Positions 8,901 through 15,489 of a DNA stretch of 15,489 bases are shown here, piece after piece (within the stretch, counting starts at the first letter, position 1; each line of letters begins with the position of its first letter). A program made the position numbers and the translations under genes. The notes beneath the pieces were generated by a model. That model searched no databases and was not told the origin of the DNA. It saw only the letters and a program-made list of their open reading frames with translations. This DNA is from an uncultured Eubacterium sp. (GTDB lineage: Bacteria > Bacillota > Clostridia > Peptostreptococcales > Anaerovoracaceae), in assembly GCA_900542385.1 (NCBI GenBank), contig UQNP01000033.1, forward strand, positions 1 to 15,489, given 5' to 3'.

Positions 8901-9478
8901 CCTGTGGACGGTCCGCACTCCGGAATGAAGGCTTCTTCACTCATAAGATCCTGATCAGCTGCGAATCTCTTGAGCCACTGTATTGAAACAGGCTCGTCTA
9001 TAAGTCCTCTTCTGCATTTTTCTTCGCAAGGATGCGGACATACTCTTCCAAGTGAAGCAGGAAGAGGGATTTTATCCTTTACCAGTTCAAGAGCCGCTTC
9101 ATATTCACCGTTTGCTATAAGACCTACATACCCCTGGCAGTCTGTATGAGCCGGGCAGGCAAGTACGCAAGGCGGTCTGCAATCTCCCGTATGATTGGAA
9201 AGAAGCAGTTCAAGGTTAGTTTTCCTCGATTCTATTACCCTTTCCGTATTAGTGTTTATAACCATTCCCGGAGCTATTACGGTAGCACATGCTTTACAGA
9301 GTTTAGGGTTGCCCTCAACCTCGCACATACATATTCCGCACGATCCGTATATCTTCGTCCTTTCATCGTAACAGAGAGTAGGAATGAAGATATCGTTTTC
9401 CCTGGCAACTTCCAGGATAGTCTGTCCCGGCATTCCTGTTACTTCTTTGCCGTTTATATTAAGTCTGAATTTATCCAT
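5969..9478 (-). CDS. Large subunit of electron-bifurcating transhydrogenase: NuoG ferredoxin + GltD/NfnB module + formate dehydrogenase-like domain
   Basis: A 1169-residue fusion. Residues 1-80 are a NuoG-type [2Fe-2S] ferredoxin (C36, C47, C50, C64). Residues 96-155 carry H96, C100, C104, C108, C114, C147, C151 and C155, the iron-sulfur entry domain of GltD-type proteins. Residues 194-500 are the FAD/NADPH core: VIGGGPMG, VAIVGGGNTAMD, YRRTKDEMPA, GVFAGGDC. Then come a Cys set C566-x2-C569-x-C571-x5-C577, two ferredoxin clusters (C616, C619, C622, C626; C659, C662, C665, C669) and a formate dehydrogenase-type cluster (C695, C698, C702, C730). Residues 740-1090 resemble formate dehydrogenase alpha (NNSQGLIDMG; DGTYTNTERR), but catalytic residues look lost and the C-terminal molybdopterin-binding domain is absent. 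It follows the NuoF-like gene by 15 bases with GGAGGAGG. Probably the NADP(H) and ferredoxin side of a Stn-type complex. Domain calls are strong; the reaction is inferred. Confidence 0.88.
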   Translation of the reverse strand: MDKFRLNINGKEVTGMPGQTILEVARENDIFIPTLCYDERTKIYGSCGICMCEVEGNPKLCKACATVIAPGMVINTNTERVIESRKTNLELLLSNHTGDCRPPCVLACPAHTDCQGYVGLIANGEYEAALELVKDKIPLPASLGRVCPHPCEEKCRRGLIDEPVSIQWLKRFAADQDLMSEEAFIPECGPSTGKRVAVIGGGPMGLSAAYFLRQKGHDVTVFEAMPKAGGMLRYGIPEYRLPKEVLDDEILTIEKMGVEIVTDTKIGEDIPFETVRADFDAVLLGIGAWISTGTGCKGEDADGVIGGIDFLRKVVRNEEIKLGEKVAIVGGGNTAMDACRTAVRLGAKEVYNIYRRTKDEMPADMVEIEEAEEEGVIFKNLRNPIEVIKDEKGHAKEVILQVMELGEPDESGRRRPVPVEGKTETIAIDNMILAIGQAVDASIFDCDKTRKNAIAYDKETYMTSIPGVFAGGDCGNDKISIAVEAIADAKKASEIIDAYLDGEKIKYEKPYFVERDDITEKTFEDREKMCRPEMPQLSADERKDNFSEVIPDGYTPEQAEAEAARCLECGCHDYFECKLIDFAHQYDVHPERFEGDKSTIEYEDDHPFIVRDPNKCILCGLCVRVCDEVMGVGALGLVHRGFDTVVKPNLEKPLAESGCVSCGQCVSVCPTGALQERTTMVKETPLDTVETDTTCSYCSVGCSLKLESYGDMLIKANPDKNGTVNAGLACAKGKWGFDCSMLENKLEEPLIKYNGEFREADYHEALVMIAKKCQAVGTKYGKDSVAVSISDRYTNEEAYAIKKMAEAMDAKVLCMNNRKSGIADVIGHDASPNTIDEMLSTDLILAVGFNGADNPVIQLKMRQAAAAGAKVVLINPEGYEQNMNYLAKEVYTANDLSFIKALAKAVADSGKGGNIAGFDEFAASVADADVTDEVKEIADMYLDAKKAMIVFTQNMITANAATLLADIAMVSGHIGAPRDGILQVKAKNNSQGLIDMGITAGAEALDGVKALVVFGEEADIDADSLEFMAVCDTHMTPLAAKADVVIPGTGFASTDGTYTNTERRLQLVQAAIDEGIGLSNWEVAAEIAHVYEVDYDWEDTEDISMEMDDAVPAYKYAEIDEVLGGVLTPSEDAKLVAAADDKFADPIKCTDSLMNVIKERIPKPANPTA

Positions 9479-9493
9479 GATCTTCCTCCTCCC

Positions 9494-11242
9494 TTACTTC
9501 TTCTCTATTGCACCGAAATTACACGTATCCATACATTTGCCGCACTTTATGCACAGGGACTGATCGATAACGTGTTTTTCCTTGACCTTGCCGGATATAG
9601 CGTCAACAGGACAGTGCTTAGCACAAAGCGTACATCCCTTACAGTCGTCTGTAATAGTGTAGGATATGAGTGCTTTACACGATCCGGCAGTACATTTCTT
9701 TTTGTAAATGTGGTCTTCGTACTCATTTCTGAAGTATTTGAGAGTCGTAAGAACAGGATTAGGCGCAGTCTGTCCAAGACCGCACATAGAACCGTCTTTT
9801 ATCTTCATTGCCAGTTCCTCGAGAAGTTCTATATCTCCGTCTTGCCCTTCACCATTAGTTATCCTTTCAAGGATCTCCAGCATTCTCTTAGTACCTATTC
9901 GGCAGTAGTTGCACTTTCCGCATGATTCGTCTCTCGTAAAATTGAGAAAATATCTTGCCATATCTACCATGCAGGTGTCTTCATCCATTACTATCATACC
10001 GCCGGAGCCTACGATAGCGCCTGTTTTATTTATATCTTCATAAGTTACAGGAGTATCTATGAGTTCAGCAGGTATACATCCGCCGGAAGGGCCTCCCATC
10101 TGAACTGCCTTGAACTTTCTGTCATTTTTTATTCCCCCGCCTATACCGTAGATAACGTCTCTGAGGGTAAGTCCCATAGGAACTTCCACAAGTCCGCCCT
10201 TCTTTATCTTTCCTGCGAGAGCGAAAACCTTCGTGCCTTTGCTCTTTTCAGTTCCCATGGAGCCAAAAGCTTCTCCGCCGTTATATATGATCCATGGAAC
10301 ATTGGCAAGGGTTTCAACGTTGTTTATATCTGTCGGCTTCTGCCAGTATCCCTTTGCTGCCGGGAACGGCGGCTTTAATCTCGGCATACCTCTCTCGCCT
10401 TCAAGAGAAGCGATAAGAGCCGTTTCCTCACCACATACGAAAGCACCGGCGCCGGCTTTTATCCTTATGTCAAAGTCGAATCCGCTTCCGAAAATATTTT
10501 TTCCGAGGTATCCCTTTTCTCTTGCCTGAGACATGGCTATCTCAAGTCTCTTTATTGCAAGCGGATATTCTGCACGGCAGTATATTATTCCTTCATTTGC
10601 TCCCATTGCGTATCCGCCGATTATCATTCCTTCTATAAGTGAATGAGGATCTCCTTCGAGGACAGATCTGTCCATGAATGCGCCCGGGTCTCCTTCGTCT
10701 GCGTTACATACGAGATATTTTTCATTTCCCGGACTCTGCTTTGCAGCATTCCATTTGAACCATGTAGGGAATCCTGCACCGCCTCTTCCTCTGAGACCTG
10801 ATATCTTTATCTCTTCTATAACATCTTCCGGCTTCATGGATTTCAGCACTTTTTCTATAGCTTTGTATCCGTCTGCTTCGATGTATTCATCTATATTTTC
10901 AGGATTTATGATACCGCAGTTTCTGAGCACCACTCGCTGCTGTTTCGCTACAAACTGCTCATCTTCCGATGATATAGACTGTTCCTCTACGACCTTATGA
11001 TTTACAAGATGGTCTTCTACTATCTTCTCAACCTTATCAGGCTGTACTTTGACGTATCTGGTCATTTCGCCGTCATCTTCATAGATATCAACGATCGGCT
11101 CAAGATAACAAGTACCGACACATCCGGTAACATCTACTTTTATATCGAGATTTTTTTCAGCTATCTGTTTCTCGAATTCAGCCGCCGTCTTCTTTGCTCC
11201 TGTAGCTATACCGCAGCTTCCCTGTCCTACTACTACTTTCAT
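9494..11242 (-). CDS. NuoF/HydB-like flavoprotein subunit: [2Fe-2S] Trx domain, FMN/NAD(H) core, 2x[4Fe-4S] ferredoxin
   Basis: Likely the NAD(H)-reacting, FMN-containing subunit of the soluble complex. The 582 residues exceed complex I NuoF (about 440) because of extra ends. Residues 1-80 are a thioredoxin-like iron-sulfur domain (SCGIATGA; GCVGTCYLEP, with C10, C41, C45), as in HndB/HndC proteins. The core has the NADH/FMN glycine-rich motif GLRGRGGAGFPTWFKW (149-164) and CNADEGDPGAFMDR (179-192). The [4Fe-4S] ligands are C441, C444, C447 and C487. The tail has the Cys pair C517/C522, as in HydB, then two ferredoxin clusters (C534, C537, C540, C544; C564, C567, C570, C574). The ribosome binding site overlaps the stop of the gene before (TAGGAGGTGA), so the two are probably translationally coupled. 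It could equally serve a bifurcating hydrogenase or formate dehydrogenase; the next gene decides against those. Confidence 0.92.
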   Translation of the reverse strand: MKVVVGQGSCGIATGAKKTAAEFEKQIAEKNLDIKVDVTGCVGTCYLEPIVDIYEDDGEMTRYVKVQPDKVEKIVEDHLVNHKVVEEQSISSEDEQFVAKQQRVVLRNCGIINPENIDEYIEADGYKAIEKVLKSMKPEDVIEEIKISGLRGRGGAGFPTWFKWNAAKQSPGNEKYLVCNADEGDPGAFMDRSVLEGDPHSLIEGMIIGGYAMGANEGIIYCRAEYPLAIKRLEIAMSQAREKGYLGKNIFGSGFDFDIRIKAGAGAFVCGEETALIASLEGERGMPRLKPPFPAAKGYWQKPTDINNVETLANVPWIIYNGGEAFGSMGTEKSKGTKVFALAGKIKKGGLVEVPMGLTLRDVIYGIGGGIKNDRKFKAVQMGGPSGGCIPAELIDTPVTYEDINKTGAIVGSGGMIVMDEDTCMVDMARYFLNFTRDESCGKCNYCRIGTKRMLEILERITNGEGQDGDIELLEELAMKIKDGSMCGLGQTAPNPVLTTLKYFRNEYEDHIYKKKCTAGSCKALISYTITDDCKGCTLCAKHCPVDAISGKVKEKHVIDQSLCIKCGKCMDTCNFGAIEKK

Positions 11243-11246
11243 ACTG

Positions 11247-11255
11247 TCACCTCCT
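11247..11255 (-). promoter_or_regulatory. Ribosome binding site overlapping a stop codon
   Basis: AGGAGGTGA, a near-perfect match to the 16S 3' end, shares its first two bases with the TAG stop of the NuoE-like gene and lies seven bases before the ATG at 11242. This supports translational coupling of the two subunits and shows TAG acting as a normal stop here. Confidence 0.8.
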
Positions 11256-11772
11256 AAGCCCTTTCTCTGATTTCCGCAAGGATCTCTTTAACAGAATCTT
11301 TCGTCAGGTTACCGTATGTTTCGTCACCGTCAACGCTTTTTACCATCATAACAGGTGCCAGTGAACAGCAGCCGAGACATGCAACGTTATTCAGAGTGAA
11401 TACACCGTCTTCTGTCGTTTCCCCGTCTTTGATACCCAAATATTCGCACACCGCCTCTTCGATCATATCGGAACCGTTGACATGACAAGCAGTGCCCTGA
11501 CAGAGCATGATCAGATACTTTCCTATAGGTTTCAGTCTGAATTGTGCGTAGAAAGTAGCTACGCCGTAGATTTTAGCAGGTTTTATGCCTGTCACCTCGG
11601 ATATGTAATTTATGGCGTCTATCGAAAGATACCCGTATATATCCTGGGTCTTCTGCAGTATTGTTATCAAACTGCCCGGCACTTTTGCGTATTGCTCCAG
11701 CACAGGTGCCAAATCCTTAAATTGAGCTTCCCTGTTTTGAGCGCAGTCGCAATTACAACCTTTTTCACTCAT
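11254..11772 (-). CDS. NuoE/HydC-like thioredoxin-fold [2Fe-2S] subunit
   Basis: Small electron-transfer subunit that pairs with the NuoF-like protein, 172 residues from the ATG at 11772. A helical N-terminal region precedes the thioredoxin-like domain with cluster ligands C91 and C96 (CQGTACHV) and C132 and C136 (CLGCCSLAP), the family's C-x4-C and C-x3-C spacing. KIYGVATFYAQFRLKP is a typical NuoE segment. The extra N-terminal CNCDC might bind metal or be incidental. The open frame extends six codons to a TTG at 11790, but GGGAGG at 11786-11781 sits eight bases before the ATG at 11772, which fixes the start. It is first in the operon, behind the promoter at 11858-11830. Stop is TAG. Confidence 0.92.
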   Translation of the reverse strand: MSEKGCNCDCAQNREAQFKDLAPVLEQYAKVPGSLITILQKTQDIYGYLSIDAINYISEVTGIKPAKIYGVATFYAQFRLKPIGKYLIMLCQGTACHVNGSDMIEEAVCEYLGIKDGETTEDGVFTLNNVACLGCCSLAPVMMVKSVDGDETYGNLTKDSVKEILAEIRERA

Positions 11773-11780
11773 GTTAAGTT

Positions 11781-11786
11781 CCTCCC
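11781..11786 (-). promoter_or_regulatory. Ribosome binding site fixing the NuoE-like start
   Basis: GGGAGG lies eight bases before the ATG at 11772. The longer open frame from TTG (11790) would include this site inside the coding region, so it is rejected. Confidence 0.75.
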
Positions 11787-11829
11787 TCAAAACTATACTA
11801 CATTTATATCATGCGAACACTGTAACTAT

Positions 11830-11858
11830 ACTATAACAAAAAACCGGTTTGAAAGCAA
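11830..11858 (-). promoter_or_regulatory. Sigma-A-like promoter of the transhydrogenase operon with palindrome in the spacer
   Basis: On the minus strand TTGCTT (11858-11853) and TATAGT (11835-11830) are 17 bases apart. A second overlapping TATAGT lies at 11830-11825. The spacer contains AACCGGTT (11849-11842), so a protein bound there would block RNA polymerase. The start point would be about 50 bases before the ATG. Visible match only; not proven. Confidence 0.5.
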
Positions 11859-11897
11859 CTGTATACAATCCATTTTCTGCTTTTTTTAAAACCGGTT
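11838..11897 (-). promoter_or_regulatory. Twin AACCGGTT palindromes: paired operators and/or holA terminator hairpin
   Basis: AACCGGTT occurs at 11897-11890 and 11849-11842, 48 bases apart centre to centre. As DNA, each is an 8-base palindrome of the central-CG kind typical of LacI-family operators. As RNA, the two copies pair over nine bases, and an inner AAAGCA/TGCTTT stem can stack beneath an asymmetric bulge. The 3' arm runs into TTTT plus GTT, which would make a terminator for comEC-holA. Both readings fit and are not exclusive. Confidence 0.45.
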
Positions 11898-11949
11898 ACA
11901 TCGTTTAAATTTTAACATCTATAGCATTTTTACATATATTTACATTGTT

Positions 11950-13017
11950 TTACAGCTTCGCGACAAAGTATTCCAGTGCCAAAGAATCATCAAAAAGTCC
12001 TGTCTTTATATTGCCATCCACTTCATAAGCTTCACACAATATTTTTTTTAAAGTTTTGAGCTGATACTTTCCGCTTGCCGATAAAGCTTTTTTTATCCTG
12101 AACTGATGTGCCCCCAGAGTCTTCTGCATTTCCTCCGGTCCCATACCTTCTTCTTTCATTTCCTTCACTTCAAGCATGAGTTCAAGCTGACCTGTTATCA
12201 GTCTCAGAAGATTGAATGCCGGTGTCCCGCTGTCCAGCAGATTGTGCAGCAGCAGCAAAGCTTCATCTTTTCTGTTCCTTCCTATAGCGTCAAGCATTGC
12301 AAAAACATCGTTTTCCGGACTTGCAGACATCACTGCACGTACATCTGATTCTTTGATCGAATCTCCTCTGCTGTGTGCAATTATTTTTTTCAGATCATTG
12401 TCCAGATTGTATAGTCTGTATTCAACAGCCTTATTGCCGTATCCGCTTTCTGAAATTATCATATCCGTTAACGATGGATGAAAACTTCTGCCCGACACCT
12501 TCAATCTCTTCTCTATGAAACCTCTCAGCTGTTTTTCAGAAAGCTGCTGAAAATCATATACTTTCCCATACTTTTCTACAGCTGCTTTTATTTTATTTTT
12601 CCTGCGCCTGCTGTCTTCCTGTTCTCTTGCCGTCATTATTATCATGCTCCCCTGCGGCATCTCGCTGATATATTCAGCAAATCTGTCTATATCTGAATCT
12701 CTGAATCCTTTGACTGACTTTCCTTCGGCAGGCAGAAAATCAGGTATCAGCACTACTTTTCTCTCCGACATTATACTCAGAGTCTCCGCACTGTCTCTTA
12801 TATTTTCAAAGCTCAGATTTTCTCCTTCTATCACAGTCAGGTCTATCGATCTTACTGCATCGGAAACATATCTCTTTACCAAAGCATCCTTATACCATTC
12901 TATAAGATAATCCTCACTTCCGCACAGCAGTACAACGCACGGCACTTTATTTTCCCTAAGATCTCTTTCTATCGCTGTAAAAGCATGTTCTTTTTCTCTA
13001 TAATATCCTCTTGCCAA
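11950..13017 (-). CDS. holA: DNA polymerase III delta subunit (clamp loader)
   Basis: Delta subunit of the clamp loader, which opens the sliding clamp. About 355 residues from the chosen TTG, close to the family length near 340. Seen: the N-terminal AAA+-like region with VVLLCGSEDYLIEWYKDALV, then VVLIPDFLPAEGK, the middle QLSEKQLRGFIEKRLKVSGR, GYGNKAVEYRLYNLDNDLKKI, and the C-terminal collar segment SPENDVFAMLDAIGRNRKDEALLLLHNLL and LLRLITGQLELMLEVKEM. Delta lacks a working P-loop and none is seen. An in-frame ATG at 13074 lies seven bases past the comEC stop but has no ribosome binding site. The TTG at 13017 has AGGAGTGAG eight bases upstream and better fits the family's N-terminus. It follows comEC, a common order in Firmicutes. 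Stop is TAA. Confidence 0.9.
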   Translation of the reverse strand: MARGYYREKEHAFTAIERDLRENKVPCVVLLCGSEDYLIEWYKDALVKRYVSDAVRSIDLTVIEGENLSFENIRDSAETLSIMSERKVVLIPDFLPAEGKSVKGFRDSDIDRFAEYISEMPQGSMIIMTAREQEDSRRRKNKIKAAVEKYGKVYDFQQLSEKQLRGFIEKRLKVSGRSFHPSLTDMIISESGYGNKAVEYRLYNLDNDLKKIIAHSRGDSIKESDVRAVMSASPENDVFAMLDAIGRNRKDEALLLLHNLLDSGTPAFNLLRLITGQLELMLEVKEMKEEGMGPEEMQKTLGAHQFRIKKALSASGKYQLKTLKKILCEAYEVDGNIKTGLFDDSLALEYFVAKL

Positions 13018-13021
13018 AAAA

Positions 13022-13030
13022 CTCACTCCT
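13022..13030 (-). promoter_or_regulatory. holA: Ribosome binding site pointing to a TTG start of holA
   Basis: AGGAGTGAG precedes the TTG at 13017, with eight bases between AGGAG and the start codon. No comparable site precedes the in-frame ATG at 13074. Confidence 0.55.
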
Positions 13031-13081
13031 GCAATCCGCTTATCAATTTTATTATCAGTTAATTTACATACCATTATATCT

Positions 13082-15463
13082 TTATTGCACGACCGTTACA
13101 ACCTTCTCTGTATCAGACAATACAAAACCTATTGCTCCATCCTCATCATTCCTGTATATTTCTATCCCCTTATCCTCGTACTTTTCCAAAACCTCTTCAT
13201 TGGGATGGCCGTATGTATTTTCTCCCACCTGAAAAACCGCATAGCGCGGAAATGAAAATTTTGTAAAGCTTTCAGAGTAGCTGTATTTACTGCCATGATG
13301 AGCCACCTTTAATATATCCGTTGAAAGCCTGTCCTTGTGTGCCTTGACAAGCTCTTCGTGACAGCTTGAATTCACATCTCCTGTAGCCATGAAACTAACT
13401 TCGCCAATATTTACCTTCAAAATTAAACTCACTTCATTTTCATCATCATTTTTAAGATCTTCTGCATGTTTTTGTGCAGTTTCGGGCCACATAACTTCAG
13501 CCGATGTATCTTCTCCCAGTTTGATTAGATCTCCTTTTTTCAAATAAACTATATTTTCTTTCCTGATCCCTGTCTCCTTCACTATCTCCTTTTCCTCCGA
13601 TCGGTTTCCTTCATATATAAACAGCTTTTCTACCATTCCTTCACGGCAAAGCTCCGCGATCCCTTTGTAATGATCCTGGTGCATATGAGTTACAAATGCG
13701 CCGTCCGCTTTTTTGACACCGTTTTTAAGCAAATAAGGCTTCAATATCTCTTTTCCCACATTGTAATCCTTTTTACCGCCTCCATCTATAAGGTAATTCT
13801 TTCCCTCTTCTGTTTTGAAATGCATACAATCGCCTTGTCCCACATCTACAAACACTATCCTCGCTTTTTCAAAACCGCTTCTCGTAACATTCCCAAAAAT
13901 TGCAGAAAATACTACGCACACAGATATCATGATAATAACGGCTTTCTTTCCATGTCTTATCATCATAAGCCTGCCCTCTTCTGATAAAAACACCAGTATC
14001 CCTATGTAAAACAGCGCGATAACAGCCCGCCCCGGACTTACTACATCAAACGATGTCACCCCTTCTATACATGCCGCCGAATTTATATTCTGTATAATAG
14101 TGCATATTCCATGCACCGGTTTAGAAATAATATCAAACAGCGGATCACATATAACAGAAGCAGGCAGTGCAGCAAGACACAAAGGGACCATTATCCCTGT
14201 AAGAAATATGATCGGAACATTTACGAGGACGGCAGCTGCCGAAACGTAATTGAACATATACATAGTATACGGAAGCAATCCTATCTGCACAGATATGCTG
14301 GCTGCAAACATTCCTCTGTATATACTTTTTACGAAAGTCATAATGACCGAAAGCGTCAGCACTGCTAAAAACGACATTTGAAATCCGGCATTGAAAATCT
14401 GCATGGGATTGTTTAAGACCATAAGTATTGCTATTAAAAACGCTGCCGAGCTTAGATCGTATCGCCGGTTAATCATCTTTGATACAAGATGCATTTCCAC
14501 CATGAACACAGCTCTTATCACCGAAGGTGAAAAGGATGCAATAATACAGTAGCAGCACAGAAAAATACTTACGGTGATGAAATATAACTTTCCTTTTTTC
14601 CATCTCCATATACCCGATATAACTCCGTATATCATGCCTATATGCAGACCGCTGACAGCAAGTATATGAGCAGTGCCGTTCCTCTGAAATTCCTCCATCA
14701 CATCTTCTGATATATCTTCCTTCTCACCAAACATTACTCCTTTTACGAAGCCCGCCGCTTCTGTCCCTATACTTGCTTCCATTTTCGTTGCGTAATAATC
14801 TTTTAAAAGATGTAATTTCCCTCCCAAAGTGTCCCTTTTATTTAAGATCTTTATATCTTCTGCGGTCATGGTATTCGTTATTCCCACAGATTGCAGATAT
14901 AAGCGATAGTCAAAACAGTTAGGATTCTTCTTTCCATTTGGAGTATCTACTTTTCCGGATATCTTAACGATGTACCCCGAAACAAATGCAGTACTGTCGA
15001 CTTCTTCATCGTATATATTGACAAGAAGCTTATTTCTTTTCGCTGATATACTGTTAAATATACCCGGCTTTCTTCCCTCATCCTGGGCGGTGCAGCTATT
15101 CGCAGAATCTTCGCCTCTCCCGGTCATATCCAAAACGACCTTCAGCTGAACATAGTTATTTCCGGAAGACGATGTCTTCTGACAGCTCCCCGCTATTTCT
15201 CCGACGACCTCCACCTTCTGCTCTGTATCTGCATATCTTTCAAGCGGAGCTTCAAAGCTTTCATAGAAAACACAATTGATCATACTGACAGAATAAAAAA
15301 TCAGCGCTATCACCGATATTTTTCTTACCCTTCCTTTAGCAAAAAAACATACAAAGAGTATTATCACTAAAACAATGTAAGCACATACTCTTCCTGCAAG
15401 AAAATACCATAAAACAGCGCATAAAAATGAAATTGCCGCAAAAAACAGAGGCCTTCTTATCAT
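13082..15463 (-). CDS. comEC: ComEC/Rec2 competence protein, DNA uptake channel with metallo-beta-lactamase domain
   Basis: Inner-membrane channel for single-stranded DNA entry in natural transformation, 793 residues. The N-terminus has hydrophobic segments (about 5-42 and 48-66), then an OB-fold-like outside domain (about 80-210). The Competence domain (about 235-525) includes the hallmark HILAVSGLHIGMIYG (267-281) and many membrane segments. The C-terminal metallo-beta-lactamase-like domain (about 533-793) has FVDVGQGDC, LIDGGG, the metal motif THMHQDH (His593, His595, Asp597, His598), ATGDV with Asp696, and AHHGSK (His722/His723). It is full length for the family. The OB region holds a polar stretch around 115-143 that may be lineage-specific. 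AGGAG lies 11 bases before the ATG. Only 26 bases of upstream DNA are in the window, so a promoter cannot be judged. comEC alone does not show that the cell is competent. Confidence 0.93.
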   Translation of the reverse strand: MIRRPLFFAAISFLCAVLWYFLAGRVCAYIVLVIILFVCFFAKGRVRKISVIALIFYSVSMINCVFYESFEAPLERYADTEQKVEVVGEIAGSCQKTSSSGNNYVQLKVVLDMTGRGEDSANSCTAQDEGRKPGIFNSISAKRNKLLVNIYDEEVDSTAFVSGYIVKISGKVDTPNGKKNPNCFDYRLYLQSVGITNTMTAEDIKILNKRDTLGGKLHLLKDYYATKMEASIGTEAAGFVKGVMFGEKEDISEDVMEEFQRNGTAHILAVSGLHIGMIYGVISGIWRWKKGKLYFITVSIFLCCYCIIASFSPSVIRAVFMVEMHLVSKMINRRYDLSSAAFLIAILMVLNNPMQIFNAGFQMSFLAVLTLSVIMTFVKSIYRGMFAASISVQIGLLPYTMYMFNYVSAAAVLVNVPIIFLTGIMVPLCLAALPASVICDPLFDIISKPVHGICTIIQNINSAACIEGVTSFDVVSPGRAVIALFYIGILVFLSEEGRLMMIRHGKKAVIIMISVCVVFSAIFGNVTRSGFEKARIVFVDVGQGDCMHFKTEEGKNYLIDGGGKKDYNVGKEILKPYLLKNGVKKADGAFVTHMHQDHYKGIAELCREGMVEKLFIYEGNRSEEKEIVKETGIRKENIVYLKKGDLIKLGEDTSAEVMWPETAQKHAEDLKNDDENEVSLILKVNIGEVSFMATGDVNSSCHEELVKAHKDRLSTDILKVAHHGSKYSYSESFTKFSFPRYAVFQVGENTYGHPNEEVLEKYEDKGIEIYRNDEDGAIGFVLSDTEKVVTVVQ

Positions 15464-15489
15464 AACAAAGTTCTCCTATCTGAGTAAAA

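Noticed and set aside
5969..9478. [FeFe] hydrogenase catalytic subunit
   Set aside because: The H-cluster cysteine motifs are absent; after the ferredoxin domains the sequence follows the molybdopterin oxidoreductase family instead.
9146..9925. 259-codon open frame on the plus strand across the NuoF-like/large subunit junction
   Set aside because: It is antisense to two clear iron-sulfur protein genes, its translation shows no domain or sensible composition, and no ribosome binding site was seen.
5969..11772. Respiratory complex I (nuoEFG)
   Set aside because: No membrane Nuo subunits adjoin, the NuoF-like protein carries extra ferredoxin domains, and the large subunit contains a GltD module that NuoG lacks.

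Overview
This window looks like chromosomal DNA from a strictly anaerobic, low-to-moderate GC Firmicute of the class Clostridia. The basis is AT-rich intergenic DNA, frequent ATA and AGA codons, strong GGAGG ribosome binding sites, TTG starts, and a soluble NADH/ferredoxin-type iron-sulfur enzyme complex in place of aerobic respiratory genes. Any assignment below class would be a guess. All nine genes lie on the minus strand, so transcription runs from high to low coordinates. No tRNA, rRNA, CRISPR array, insertion sequence or phage gene was seen. No stretch over 300 bases lacks a gene.

From the top end (15463 downward): comEC (DNA uptake channel) and holA (DNA polymerase III delta subunit) form a short housekeeping pair. 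A 177-base gap follows. It holds a promoter whose spacer contains the palindrome AACCGGTT, with a second copy 48 bases upstream; the two copies could also pair as a terminator hairpin for holA. Next is a tight three-gene operon (11772-5969): a NuoE-like thioredoxin-fold [2Fe-2S] subunit, a NuoF-like FMN/NAD(H) subunit with extra ferredoxin domains, and a 1169-residue subunit. The large subunit joins a NuoG-type ferredoxin, a GltD/NfnB-type FAD/NADPH module and a degenerate formate-dehydrogenase-like domain. This composition fits an electron-bifurcating NAD(H)/NADP(H)/ferredoxin transhydrogenase of the Stn (Sporomusa) type, neither complex I nor an active hydrogenase or formate dehydrogenase. 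The operon ends at a perfect 34-base palindrome acting as terminator.

The next unit (about 5774-1379) encodes a MacB/LolD-type ABC ATPase, a large FtsX-type permease with an extracytoplasmic coiled coil, and an acyl-ACP thioesterase, ending at a clear intrinsic terminator (1281-1318). The last gene, fabF (beta-ketoacyl-ACP synthase II), has its own leader with an inverted repeat. It is interrupted by an in-frame TAG exactly where the family has a conserved glutamate, and its reading frame then continues to the window edge. The conserved active-site lysine is also arginine. TAG ends two other genes here, so this is most simply a nonsense-mutated pseudogene or a base error.

The most noteworthy content is the bifurcating transhydrogenase operon with its candidate control region, and the broken fabF.
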